Counted from the stretch's first letter, positions 29,564-38,269 are shown. The stretch: 64,000 nt of DNA from Pedococcus_A sp963730585 (GCA_963730585.1 CAVSSL010000011.1:310001-374000); one strand, 5' to 3'. The notes: generated by a model not told the origin, from the sequence alone. A program made the numbers and translations.

Positions 29564-30855
29564 CAGCGACCGGTGCCCCAGGCCCGGCAGGCGATGCGGA
29601 TGCTGTCCGGGGTGCGCAGCTCCACCGCCCCGCCGGTGTTGGCCAGCACCGGTTTGGTGTTGCCCCAGAACTGGCGCAGCCGGCTGCTGTAGCCCCGGCC
29701 GACATGGACCATGAGCGTCTCGCCCCGCTCGACGACCGTGCCCTTCGGGAACTCGTAGGTGTGGCCGTTCACGGACAGCACCTTGTAGGACAGGTCGACC
29801 GGGCTGGTGCCGGCGGGGGAGAGGCGCACGTACTCGCCGTTGACGTTGTCGGCGTCGACGCCCTTGGCATCGGGGTTCACCGCCACCGAGACCTTGCCGA
29901 CGAGCGGGTCGCTGCAGGCTGTGAGGCAGGGGTAGATCGACCAGGCGCGGAGGTCGCCGTCGGGGTCGAACAGGTAGGCGCCGCTGCCGTAGGCGTTGGT
30001 GGCGAGGTTGGCGTTGGCGAACTTGGGGGCGGTCGAGCCCCAGTGGAACGTGGTCGTGGTGTTGGTGCCGGCCCCGACCCGCAGGGTCAGCGTGCCACCG
30101 GCGGGTACCCGAGCGGTCGCGGGGAAGGTGTAGGAGTCCTGGGCGCCGGTGCGCACCACCCAGCCGCCGATGCCCAGCACCGTGCTGCCCGGGTTCAGGA
30201 CCCGGACGTACTCGGTGTTGGGGTCCGCGCTGTCGCTGCCGTTGCCGTCCCAGTTCACCCAGAGGCGCAGCGGCGTCGACTGGGCCGGCCCGGCGGCGCA
30301 GTAGTCGGTGTCCCACAGGTTGCGGCCCTCACGGGCCGCCTGCTGGGCGGCGGTGAAGTAGGCCTTCCACCGCGTGGGGTCGCCGCCGTTGACCACCGGC
30401 AGGGCGTGCCCGCTCCGCAGCTGCGAGAGCTGCGGGTCGGCCAGGCCGGCGCTGGTCTGCACGTCCAGGTAGCGGACCGGCCGGCCGAAGCTCGAGGCTG
30501 CAGGGTTGTTGATGGTCATGCGTACCGTCTTGCCGGCCACCATCGTCTTCATGGCTGCGGTGGCCTCCGCCGCGTGGCAGTCCCCGACCTCCATGGTCTG
30601 GATGCCGGCGTTGCGGACGTGCGGCGGCGTCACGTCCGGAGGGTCGCCCTCGACGCGCACCGCCACGGTGTCGCCGTCGATCGTGTGGTCGGTGGAGCCC
30701 GAGGTCGTGGAGAAGTCCCAGATCACCGATGTCGACGAGCCGCGCGCGGCGTCCACCCCACCGAAGCTCGCCAGCCCCAGGCCCAGGGCGCCGACGAGGG
30801 CGGCGGCGGTGACGCGGATGGAGTTCAGGCAGCGTGGGCTGCGCGACAGGTTCAT
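29560..30855 (-). CDS. Secreted protein with SNase-like domain and two lamin-tail domains
   Basis: A 431-aa protein with a signal peptide (about residues 1-36, NSIRVTAAALVGALGLGLA core). Residues about 55-145 resemble the staphylococcal nuclease fold: DGDTVAVRVEGD, VRNAGIQTMEVGDCHAAEA, VAGKTVRM, GRPVRYLDV. The usual GIDTPE is GIQTME, so one calcium-binding Asp is replaced by Gln. Two lamin-tail-like beta domains follow (LWVNWDGNG...NTEYVRVLN and VNGEYVRLSPAG...YEFPKGTVV), each with a pair of Cys-containing ends. Family proteins are extracellular or wall-associated; nuclease activity is uncertain. ATG 30855 is chosen because it puts the signal peptide at the N-terminus. Confidence 0.72.
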   Translation of the reverse strand: MNLSRSPRCLNSIRVTAAALVGALGLGLASFGGVDAARGSSTSVIWDFSTTSGSTDHTIDGDTVAVRVEGDPPDVTPPHVRNAGIQTMEVGDCHAAEATAAMKTMVAGKTVRMTINNPAASSFGRPVRYLDVQTSAGLADPQLSQLRSGHALPVVNGGDPTRWKAYFTAAQQAAREGRNLWDTDYCAAGPAQSTPLRLWVNWDGNGSDSADPNTEYVRVLNPGSTVLGIGGWVVRTGAQDSYTFPATARVPAGGTLTLRVGAGTNTTTTFHWGSTAPKFANANLATNAYGSGAYLFDPDGDLRAWSIYPCLTACSDPLVGKVSVAVNPDAKGVDADNVNGEYVRLSPAGTSPVDLSYKVLSVNGHTYEFPKGTVVERGETLMVHVGRGYSSRLRQFWGNTKPVLANTGGAVELRTPDSIRIACRAWGTGRC

Positions 30856-30942
30856 GGGTCCCTCGGGGCCTGGGAAGCGACGACGGCCCTCACGCTCCCA
30901 GCGTTCGGGCGCCAACCGCGACCAACCGTCGCAAAAGCAGAC

Positions 30943-30970
30943 GAACGGACGAGCCGACGTGCGTCCGTTC
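30943..30970 (-). terminator. Intrinsic terminator after the DUF4012 gene
   Basis: GAACGGACG (30943-30951) pairs with CGTCCGTTC (30962-30970), a 9-bp stem. Read on the minus strand it is followed within a few bases by GCTTTTGC. It lies just past the DUF4012 stop at 30986. Confidence 0.6.
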
Positions 30971-30985
30971 AGAGGGGCCCTCCGT

Positions 30986-32764
30986 TCAGGGGGCCTCTGG
31001 GGTCGAGCAGTCGGCGCCCTTGACCACGGTCTGCTGGGGCCGCACGAGCGGCTGCACCAGCGTGGTGACGGGGCCCTTGGCCTCGGCCGGCTCCTCGACG
31101 GTGAGGCGCAGCACCCGGGTCTGGCCGGGACCGATCTCGAGGGTGGAGCTGAAGACCGGCGTGCCCTGCTCCTGTCGACTGGAGCAGGGTGGGCTTGCCG
31201 TCGAGGGTGGCCCCGGTGAACCCGGCGCCCTTGGTCGCGTAGTAGGAGAGCAGCACGCGGTTGGTGCCCTTCGGCAGGGAACGACGCGGTTGGTCGGCCC
31301 GGCCGGCGACATAGTCGCTGAGTCCGGACTGGGGGCAGTGTTCGTCAGGCGGATCGTCACAGTGGCCTGCTGCGGCACGGGGCGCCGAGCAGACGGCCGC
31401 CTCGTAGCTGACCTGACGGTCGAGGTAGTAGTCCAGCTTGTTGCCGCCGCCGTTGTTGATGACCACGCCCGAGAAGAGGTCGTCGGTGTCGCTGAGCGTC
31501 CCGCCGACCTTGCGACCAGCCAGCACGGACTGCTCGTCCCGCGGGTGCTGAAGAGCAGCAGTCGGCGCTCGTCGACGGGCCTGCCGAGGGCGGTGGCGAA
31601 GGTCGTGCCCTTCTGCGGTCCTCGCTCCAGGATCACGTCGGCCACGGACTGTCGCGACCTCGATGAGGAAGAGCTTGCGGACCACGGGGTCCGCGAACCG
31701 TTCATAGGCGTCGCGCTCCGTGAGCGCCACGACGTTGTCGGCACCGACCCGTGTGCCGTCCTCCATGGTGGCCGGCCCGGTCACGGCGAGCATCTCGACA
31801 GTGCGGCGGGTCGAGCGCGACCAGCGCGGCGTCGAGCTTGGAGTGGTACTTCGCCTCGTAGAAGCGCAGGAGCAGGGTCGCGCTGGAGGGGAAGTGCGGG
31901 CTGACGGTCGCGTTGCCGAAGAACCGCCCGGGACCAGCACCCCGGTAGAGCTTGGCGTAGGGGCTCACCGAGCCCGGTGAGGGGCACGTCCACGCCGCCG
32001 AAGTCACCGCTCACGCCGTAGCGCTCGAAGTCGAGCTTCCCATGGTCGGCGCGCAGCACGGCATACACGCCCGGCAGGCCACCGGACCCCCGCGCCTCGG
32101 CGTCGTTCTGGAACGCGACGAGGTAGCGGCGCGGCTGCTCCGAGCCCAGCATGGGCGGCAGCAGTGTCACGAGGTCACGGGCGGAGGACAGCTGCCCGCC
32201 GAGCTCGTCGAGCTGGGTGAGCAGGTCGCGGCGCGCGGTGTCGACGGGGCCGATGCCGCTCGTGGGAAGCGCCCGCACGTCGGTCCGCACCGCCTCGGTG
32301 GCCCTGTAGGCCTGGTCGATGGGCTGCCGGGCGGCCTCGATCGGGTCGAGGTCGATGCCGCCCTTGGGGTCCTCCAGGCTGACGCCGACCAGGCCCGCCC
32401 GCGCCTGGCGCACCGGCGGCAGCACGTCGTGGGCGACCCGGGCGACCGCGTCCGACGCGCCGCGCACGGTCTCGAACGGCCGGCCGACCCAGGGGAGGGC
32501 GGCGGGAGCAGCCCACAACGGGCCGCCGGTCAGCGACCTGGCCGCGTCAGCCTCGCGCTGGAGCGTGCGCAGGTGCCGGTCGACCTCGGTGGCGGGGGCG
32601 TCCTGGCGCACCATGGCCGAACGCAGCAGACCCACCGCCACCTGCGCGTCGCGGAGGTGGCGGTGGGTCTGGAACGCCGTGAACCCGAGGGCCAGGGCAA
32701 ACAGCAGCAGGGCCGCGGCGACGGCATACGCGCTGAGGCGAATGCGTCGCCGACGGCCCTGCAA
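30986..32764 (-). pseudogene. DUF4012 membrane protein, frame broken by about seven indels
   Basis: The N-terminal 260 residues are intact: a basic start, a transmembrane helix (about 9-30), helical repeats and the DUF4012 block RRYLVAFQNDAEARGSGGLPG. After GDFGGVDVPLTGLG the frame must shift near 31968, 31805, 31655, 31540, 31383, 31330 and 31182 to follow the family (SPYAKLYRG, FYEAKYHSKLDAALVALDP, DRQVSYEAAVC, KGTNRVLLSYYATKGA, STLEIGPGQTRVLRLTVEEP). Five shifts need one base removed and two need one added, so the net change is +3. Coding bias is good throughout. Either a recent pseudogene or locally poor consensus sequence. The only start in frame is TTG 32764. Confidence 0.7.
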
Positions 32765-32773
32765 GGAGCTGCG

Positions 32774-33328
32774 TCAGGCTGCGGCGTGGGCGGTCTTGCG
32801 ACGGCGAGCGGCGACGATCAGCGCGCCACCACCGAGCAGCAGCACCGCGCCGGCGCCGGCGGTCTTGGCCGCGTCGGAACCGGTGAAGGCCAGCGAGTCG
32901 TCGTCGTTGGAGGCCGAACCCGTTGCGGCCGCGTTCGGCACCACGATGAAGCTGGCGGACTGGGTGCCGGTCGCGGCAGCGAGCTCGAGGGTGTGACGAC
33001 CCGGCTTCAGGTTGCTCGGCACCGTGAAGGAGCCCTTCACCTCGCCGGCGCCGTTCGCCTTGAAGGTGCCGACCACCTGCGGGGTCGAGTAGACGGTCGC
33101 GGTCACGGGCTCGTTCGGTGCGAAGCAGCGGGCCTCGAACGACATCTGCATACCCACGGTCGCACGGCTGCGGCTGAGGGCCACGGTCGAGTTGGCGGGC
33201 GGGTAGCTGCCCGCGCTGCAGCCACCGCTGTTCGGGGCGGCGTTCACGGGGCCGGCCAGGCCGACGGCCGTGCCGGTGAGAGCGGCGGACAGGCCAACGG
33301 TGGCGGCAGCCACCTTGAAAGCGCGCAT
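32774..33328 (-). CDS. LAFTG-anchored cell-wall surface protein
   Basis: A 184-aa secreted protein: signal peptide (MRAFKVAAATVGLSAALTGTAVG...AA, about 1-31), a beta-rich domain with two Cys (SYPPANSTVAL, CFAPNEPVTATVYS), an Asn/Asp/Ser linker, then LAFTG followed by a hydrophobic helix and the positive tail RRRKTAHAAA. LAxTG is the recognition motif of class E sortases of high-GC actinobacteria, which attach the Thr to peptidoglycan. No sortase is in the window. Good GGGGAGA upstream of the ATG. It lies directly upstream of the DUF4012 gene on the same strand. Confidence 0.78.
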   Translation of the reverse strand: MRAFKVAAATVGLSAALTGTAVGLAGPVNAAPNSGGCSAGSYPPANSTVALSRSRATVGMQMSFEARCFAPNEPVTATVYSTPQVVGTFKANGAGEVKGSFTVPSNLKPGRHTLELAAATGTQSASFIVVPNAAATGSASNDDDSLAFTGSDAAKTAGAGAVLLLGGGALIVAARRRKTAHAAA

Positions 33329-33614
33329 GAATATGTCTCCCCTGCAAAGTCACTGTGAGAACGGTCCCGTTCCCGGCAAAAAGTACCATAAGCACGGTTC
33401 ACCCACGCTCGAACTCGACCTTTTCGGACGCGTGTGTTTCCGTGCGGATGCCGCGGGCGGCGGGACGCGGTTGCCGTGCTCCCACCGGAGCCGGCGATTG
33501 GGGCCTCCCACCCGGTGGCGGCTAGACTCGACGCGATCCCATCCCCGAACTGTCCGTGTCTTCGGCGCGCCCGCGCGCCCGGCACGCGGAAGACCGAGAA
33601 GAGAGCGACGACAC
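33329..33614. promoter_or_regulatory. Divergent intergenic region (LAFTG protein / efp)
   Basis: This 286-base spacer holds TAGACT (33523-33528), a likely -10 box giving efp a leader of about 80 bases. On the minus strand, TATGGT near 33390 may be the -10 of the surface-protein gene, in an unusually AT-rich patch (33325-33395). I see no riboswitch-like structure. Confidence 0.45.
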
Positions 33615-34175
33615 GTGGCATCGACCAACGACCTCAAGAACGGCATGGTGCTCAACCTCGAGGGCCAGCTGTGGTCCGTCGTGGAGTTCCAGCACGTCAA
33701 GCCCGGCAAGGGCCCGGCCTTCGTGCGCACCAAGCTGAAGAACGTCCTCTCGGGCAAGGTCGTCGACAAGACGTTCAACGCCGGCGTGAAGGTCGACACC
33801 GCCACCGTCGACCGCCGCGACATGCAGTACCTCTACAAGGACGGCTCGGACTTCGTCTTCATGGACGGCTCGACGTACGACCAGATCCACGTGCCCGAGG
33901 CCACCGTCGGCGACGTCGCCAACTACCTGCTCGAGAACCAGACCGCCCAGGTCGCGACCCACGAGGGCTCGGTGCTCTACGTCGAGCTGCCCGCCTCGGT
34001 CATCCTCGAGATCACCTACACCGAGCCGGGCCTGCAGGGCGACCGCTCCACCGGTGGCACCAAGCCGGCCACCCTCGAGACCGGTGCCCAGATCCAGGTG
34101 CCGCTGTTCCTCGAGACCGGCACCAAGGTCAAGGTCGACACCCGCGACGGCTCCTACCTCGGCCGCGTGAGCTGA
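33615..34175 (+). CDS. efp: Translation elongation factor P
   Basis: Relieves ribosome stalling at polyproline stretches. The 186-aa protein has the three beta-barrel domains; the tip loop reads KPGKGPAF with Lys32 at the position modified in other bacteria. The C-terminal signature GDRSTGGTKPATLETGAQIQVP is intact. Neither EpmA nor other modification genes are nearby. GTG 33615; nusB follows one base after its stop. Confidence 0.95.
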   Translation: MASTNDLKNGMVLNLEGQLWSVVEFQHVKPGKGPAFVRTKLKNVLSGKVVDKTFNAGVKVDTATVDRRDMQYLYKDGSDFVFMDGSTYDQIHVPEATVGDVANYLLENQTAQVATHEGSVLYVELPASVILEITYTEPGLQGDRSTGGTKPATLETGAQIQVPLFLETGTKVKVDTRDGSYLGRVS

Positions 34176-34176
34176 C

Positions 34177-34590
34177 TTGTCGGCTCGCACCAAGGCCCGC
34201 AAGCGGGCGGTCGACCTGCTCTTCGAGGCCGAGCAGCGCGGGATCAACGCCCGCGACCTGCTCGCCGACCGGCTGGCGAAGCCGGTCACCGAGGCGCCGC
34301 TGAACCAGTACACCGCCGACCTCGTCGAGGGTGTCGTGGCGCACTGGACCGACATCAACGAGCTGCTGGCGACCTACAGCCAGGGCTGGACCGTCGAGCG
34401 GATGCCGAGCGTCGACCGGGCCATCCTGCGGCTGGGCGCCTACGAGGTGCTGTACTCGCAGGACGTGCCCGAGGGCGTGGCGATCGCCGAGGCCGTCGAG
34501 CTCGCCAAGACGCTCAGCACCGACGAGTCGCCGAAGTTCGTCAACGGCCTGCTCGCGAGGCTGGCCGAGGTCAAGCCCACCCTGGCCTGA
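34177..34590 (+). CDS. nusB: Transcription antitermination factor NusB
   Basis: A 137-aa all-helical NusB that binds boxA RNA with NusE in rRNA antitermination. N-terminus SARTKARKRAVDLLFEAEQRG and YSQDVPEGVAIAEAVELAKTLS plus SPKFVNGLLARLAE are family motifs. It starts with TTG, one base after the efp stop, and is followed by a strong terminator, so efp-nusB is a closed transcription unit. Confidence 0.92.
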   Translation: MSARTKARKRAVDLLFEAEQRGINARDLLADRLAKPVTEAPLNQYTADLVEGVVAHWTDINELLATYSQGWTVERMPSVDRAILRLGAYEVLYSQDVPEGVAIAEAVELAKTLSTDESPKFVNGLLARLAEVKPTLA

Positions 34591-34624
34591 GGGCCGGGGG
34601 CGACGACCACGGGGTATGCCGTTG

Positions 34625-34669
34625 GAGCGGCAGGGAGCGCCGGTGCGCCTCCCTGCCGCTCTGCCTTTT
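34625..34669 (+). terminator. Intrinsic terminator of efp-nusB
   Basis: A perfect 13-bp stem, GAGCGGCAGGGAG (34625-34637) with CTCCCTGCCGCTC (34649-34661), loop of 11 bases, followed by CTGCCTTTT. Confidence 0.85.
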
Positions 34670-34723
34670 GGTGCTGACACGTCTCAGCGACCGGGCCGCG
34701 TCCCGAGCGGTCGGGGGACCGGC

Positions 34724-34729
34724 TAGAGT
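34724..34729 (+). promoter_or_regulatory. -10 box TAGAGT of the pyr operon
   Basis: TAGAGT lies 63 bases before the pyrR ATG and would start a leader of roughly 55-58 bases that contains the PyrR-type hairpin. Confidence 0.55.
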
Positions 34730-34753
34730 GTCGAGCGTTCGACATCCTTTAAC

Positions 34754-34785
34754 GACCTGTCCCGTGAGGCAGGGAAGGAGGTCCT
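34754..34785 (+). promoter_or_regulatory. PyrR-binding RNA hairpin overlapping the pyrR ribosome-binding site
   Basis: GACCT pairs with AGGTC as outer stem, TCCC pairs with GGGA as inner stem, and the loop between holds GTGAGGCA, resembling the PyrR recognition loop (UCC-n-GNGAGG) of Bacillus. The Shine-Dalgarno AAGGAGG (34775-34781) forms part of the 3' side of the structure. Binding of PyrR with UMP would therefore block translation rather than end transcription, as proposed for mycobacteria. Confidence 0.7.
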
Positions 34786-34792
34786 GACGCTG

Positions 34793-35392
34793 ATGCGTCC
34801 TGACTCTGGTGCACCCGGCAGCGCTTCTGCCACCAGCCCGATCGATGCCCCCGCCCGCGCGGTGATGAGCCCCGGTGACGTCTCCCGGGCCCTGCGGCGC
34901 ATCGCCCACGAGATCCTCGAGCGCAACAAGGGTGCTGACGACCTCGTCGTGCTCGGCATCCCCACCCGAGGCGTGGCCCTCGCCAAGAGGCTCGTCGCCA
35001 TCATGGAGGAGGTCGAGGGCCGACCCGTCCCGGTCGGCGCCCTCGACGTGACCATGCACCGCGACGACCTGCGCCGGCAGCCGACCCGCTCGCCGATGCA
35101 CACCGACATCCCGCCGGCGGGGATCGACGACAAGGTCGTCGTCCTCGTCGACGACGTCCTCTACTCCGGCCGCACCGTCCGTGCCGCGCTGGACGCGCTG
35201 TCGGACCTCGGCCGCCCGCGCGCCGTGCGCCTCGCCGTCCTCGTCGACCGCGGCCACCGCGACCTGCCGATCCGCGCCGACCACGTCGGCAAGAACCTGC
35301 CCACGTCGAGCGCGGAGCGGGTGCAGGTGCGCCTGAGCGAGCACGACGGCGTCGGCGACGAGGTCCGCATCGCCGGAGGGGAGCCCCGATGA
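34793..35392 (+). CDS. pyrR: PyrR pyrimidine operon regulator
   Basis: A 199-aa phosphoribosyltransferase-fold RNA-binding regulator, often with uracil phosphoribosyltransferase activity. The PRPP motif is VVVLVDDVLYSGRTVRAALDAL; the family blocks VLGIPTRGVALAKRL and GALDVTMHRDDL are present. About 24 residues precede the conserved core. First gene of the pyr operon, located behind its own likely RNA target. Overlaps pyrB by ATGA. Confidence 0.93.
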   Translation: MRPDSGAPGSASATSPIDAPARAVMSPGDVSRALRRIAHEILERNKGADDLVVLGIPTRGVALAKRLVAIMEEVEGRPVPVGALDVTMHRDDLRRQPTRSPMHTDIPPAGIDDKVVVLVDDVLYSGRTVRAALDALSDLGRPRAVRLAVLVDRGHRDLPIRADHVGKNLPTSSAERVQVRLSEHDGVGDEVRIAGGEPR

Positions 35393-36381
35393 CCACGACG
35401 CTCGACACCCCGGCCGCGGCGCCCACGAGCGGCGGGCGACGCCACCTGCTCTCCATCGCCGACCTCGACACCGCGCAGATCCGCACCATCCTCGACACCG
35501 CCGCCGAGATGCACGGCGTGCAGCAGCGCGAGGTCAAGAAGCTGCCGACGCTGCGCGGTCGCACGGTCGTCAACCTCTTCTTCGAGGACTCGACCCGCAC
35601 CCGCAGCTCCTTCGAGCTCGCCGGCAAGTGGCTCTCGGCCGACGTCATCAACATCTCGGGCAAGGGTTCGTCGACCTCCAAGGGCGAGTCGCTGCGCGAC
35701 ACGGTCCTGACCGTCGCGGCGATGGGTGTCGACGCCCTCGTCATCCGGCACAGCGCGTCCGGGGCGGCACTGCAGGTCAGCCAGTGGATCGACGCGCACG
35801 TCGTCAACGCCGGTGACGGCACGCACGAGCACCCCACCCAGGCCCTGCTCGACGCCTACACGATGGAGCGGCGGCTCGGCTCCCTCGAGGGGCGCCACGT
35901 CGCGATCGTCGGCGACCTGACCCACTCACGGGTCGTCCGCTCGAACCTGCTGTGCCTCCGGAAGCTCGGCGCGCGGATCACCCTGGTCGCCCCGCCGACG
36001 CTGATGCCGGCCGGCATCGGCAGCTGGGCGGCGGCCGACGGCTTCGAGCTGTCGAACGACCTCGACGCGGTGCTGCCGACCGTCGACGCCGTGATGATGC
36101 TGCGGGTGCAGCGAGAGCGCATGAGCGGCGGCTTCTTCCCGACGCCGCGCGAGTACACCGTCGGCTACGGCCTCACCCGCGACCGGCTGAACGCCCTCGT
36201 CACCGCCAACCCCGACGTCGTCATCTGCCACCCCGGTCCGATGAACCGCGGCCTCGAGATCGCGGCCGACGCTGCCGACGGCGCGCAGTCGCTGATCCTC
36301 GACCAGGTCTCGGCCGGTGTCGCCGTGCGGATGTCCGTCCTCTACCACCTGCTCGCAGGTGAGGAAGGGAGCGCCCAGTGA
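35389..36381 (+). CDS. pyrB: Aspartate carbamoyltransferase catalytic subunit
   Basis: Second step of UMP synthesis. The 330-aa protein has the carbamoyl-phosphate site FFEDSTRTRSSFELAGKWL, the HEHPTQALLDAYTM active-site segment and the aspartate-binding MMLRVQRERM. No pyrI is present; the enzyme is the unregulated trimeric type by context. Overlaps pyrC by GTGA. Confidence 0.95.
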   Translation: MTTTLDTPAAAPTSGGRRHLLSIADLDTAQIRTILDTAAEMHGVQQREVKKLPTLRGRTVVNLFFEDSTRTRSSFELAGKWLSADVINISGKGSSTSKGESLRDTVLTVAAMGVDALVIRHSASGAALQVSQWIDAHVVNAGDGTHEHPTQALLDAYTMERRLGSLEGRHVAIVGDLTHSRVVRSNLLCLRKLGARITLVAPPTLMPAGIGSWAAADGFELSNDLDAVLPTVDAVMMLRVQRERMSGGFFPTPREYTVGYGLTRDRLNALVTANPDVVICHPGPMNRGLEIAADAADGAQSLILDQVSAGVAVRMSVLYHLLAGEEGSAQ

Positions 36382-37676
36382 GCGCCCTGCTGATCACGGG
36401 AGCCGACCTCGCCGGCTCCGGCGCCCAGGACCTGCTCGTCGAGGACGGCGTCATCACGGAGGTCGGAAGCCTCGGTGGCTCCAAGGGACAGCGCCACTGG
36501 GACGTCCTCGACGCCGACGGCCTGGTCGCCCTGCCCGGTCTGGTCGACCTGCACACCCACCTGCGCGAGCCCGGGCGGGAGGACGCCGAGACGATCGCCT
36601 CCGGGTCGGCCGCCGCCGCGGTCGGCGGCTACACCGCGGTGCTGGCCATGGCCAACACCAGCCCTGTCACCGACACGGCCGAGGCCGCCGAGCGGATCCT
36701 CGACCTGGGCCGCGCGGCCGGCCTCGTCGACGTGCAGCCCGTGGGGGCGGTCACGAAGGGCCTCGCCGGTGAGGAGCTCGCCGAGCTGGGCCTGATGCAC
36801 CGCAGCCGCGCCCGGGTCCGGGTGTTCTCCGACGACGGCAGGTGCGTCAGCGACGCCCGGGTCATGCGCCGGGCGCTGGAGTACGTGCGCGCCTTCGGCG
36901 GCGTGGTCTCCCAGCACGCGCAGGACCCGCACCTGGCTGGGGCCAGTGCCTGCTGCCACGAGGGCGAGCTGTCCGGCCGCCTGGGCCTGCCGGGCTGGCC
37001 CGGCATCGCCGAGGAGACCATCGTCGCCCGCGACGTGATGCTCGCCCGCCACACCGGCAGCCGGGTGCACGTCGCCCACGTCTCGACGGCCGGCTCGGTC
37101 GAGGTGGTGCGCTGGGCCAAGGCGCAGGGCATCGACGTCACCGCGGAGGTGACCCCGCACCACCTCGTGCTCACCACCGACCTGCTCGCCGGCTACGACC
37201 CGACGTTCAAGGTGAACCCGCCGCTGCGCCCGCAGGAGGACGTCGACGCCCTCCGCGCCGCGCTGGCCGACGGCACCATCGACGCCGTCGCGACCGACCA
37301 CGCCCCCCACGCTCGCCACGACAAGGAGCACGCCTTCGTCGAGGCCGCGTTCGGCATGCTCGGCCTCGAGACGGCCCTCTCCGTCGTGAGCGACACGATG
37401 GTGCGCACGGGCCTGCTCGACTGGGCCGGGGTGGCCCGCGTGATGTCCGCCAACCCGGCCCGCATCGCCGGTCTCGAGGAGCACGGACAGCCCCTGGCCG
37501 TCGGCTCCCCGGCCACCATCACCCTGGTCGACCCCGCCGCCCGGGTCACCGTCGACCGGTCCGCCTCGCTGTCCCTGTCGCGCAACAACCCCTGGCACGG
37601 CCGCACCCTCCAGGGCGCCGTCCACGCCACCGTGCTGCGCGGCCGCGTGACCGCCCAGAAGGGAGCGCTGGCATGA
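36378..37676 (+). CDS. pyrC: Dihydroorotase (class I)
   Basis: Cyclises carbamoyl-aspartate. The 432-aa amidohydrolase has metal ligands in DLHTHLREPGREDAE, His in VSQHAQDP and HVAHVSTAGS, and the catalytic Asp in VATDHAPHARHDKE. Class I length and motifs. GTG 36378 overlaps the pyrB stop; the stop overlaps the next gene. Confidence 0.94.
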   Translation: MSALLITGADLAGSGAQDLLVEDGVITEVGSLGGSKGQRHWDVLDADGLVALPGLVDLHTHLREPGREDAETIASGSAAAAVGGYTAVLAMANTSPVTDTAEAAERILDLGRAAGLVDVQPVGAVTKGLAGEELAELGLMHRSRARVRVFSDDGRCVSDARVMRRALEYVRAFGGVVSQHAQDPHLAGASACCHEGELSGRLGLPGWPGIAEETIVARDVMLARHTGSRVHVAHVSTAGSVEVVRWAKAQGIDVTAEVTPHHLVLTTDLLAGYDPTFKVNPPLRPQEDVDALRAALADGTIDAVATDHAPHARHDKEHAFVEAAFGMLGLETALSVVSDTMVRTGLLDWAGVARVMSANPARIAGLEEHGQPLAVGSPATITLVDPAARVTVDRSASLSLSRNNPWHGRTLQGAVHATVLRGRVTAQKGALA

Positions 37677-38269
37677 GCCGCCCCCAGGCCGTCGGCGTGA
37701 TGCTCATCGCGCTCGGCCTCATCTACGCCCTCCTGTATGCCGCGTGGCTGCGCAAGCGCCGCCGGCACACCTCCGCGTCGGTCGCCGTCGCCGGAGCGCG
37801 GGAAGGCGACGCAGCCCGCGACGACGCGCCCGGCGGGGTGGTGCGCGCCGAGGGCACCTACGTCAGCACCACCACTGCCGCGTCCCGGCACGAGCGGGTG
37901 GCGGTCGAGGGGCTGGGAAACCGCTCGCGGGCCACGATGACGGTCCGCCGCGGCGCCCCCGACGAGCTGGTCCGCTTCGAGCGCCAGGGCGAGGCCGACG
38001 TGGTGGTCCCCAAGGCCCGCCTGGTCGACGTGCGCCGCGACCGCGGCATGGCCGGCAAGTTCGTGGGCTCCAACCGCCTGCTCGTCGTCCGCTGGAGGGC
38101 CGACGACGACGCCATCTACGAGACCGGCTTCCTGCCGCGCCACCGCGCCGACCTCGAGCGACTCGAGTCGGCCTTGTGGTGGCACCAGGCCGGCAGCAGC
38201 ATCACCGCGGAGCAGCCCGCGACCCCACCCAACGACGTCGAGAGCCGAGAAGGGGAACCCCTCACGTGA
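37673..38269 (+). CDS. Membrane-anchored PH-like domain protein embedded in the pyr operon
   Basis: A 198-aa protein with one N-terminal helix (residues 7-26, VGVMLIALGLIYALLYAAWL), a basic KRRRH stop-transfer, an acidic linker and a soluble beta-rich domain (EGTYVSTTTAASRHERVAVEG, ELVRFERQGEADVVVPKARLVDVRR). It overlaps both neighbours (ATGA with pyrC, GTGA with carA). Its position equals mycobacterial Rv1382, an uncharacterised export or membrane protein. No enzymatic motif; its link with pyrimidine synthesis is unexplained. Confidence 0.75.
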   Translation: MSRPQAVGVMLIALGLIYALLYAAWLRKRRRHTSASVAVAGAREGDAARDDAPGGVVRAEGTYVSTTTAASRHERVAVEGLGNRSRATMTVRRGAPDELVRFERQGEADVVVPKARLVDVRRDRGMAGKFVGSNRLLVVRWRADDDAIYETGFLPRHRADLERLESALWWHQAGSSITAEQPATPPNDVESREGEPLT

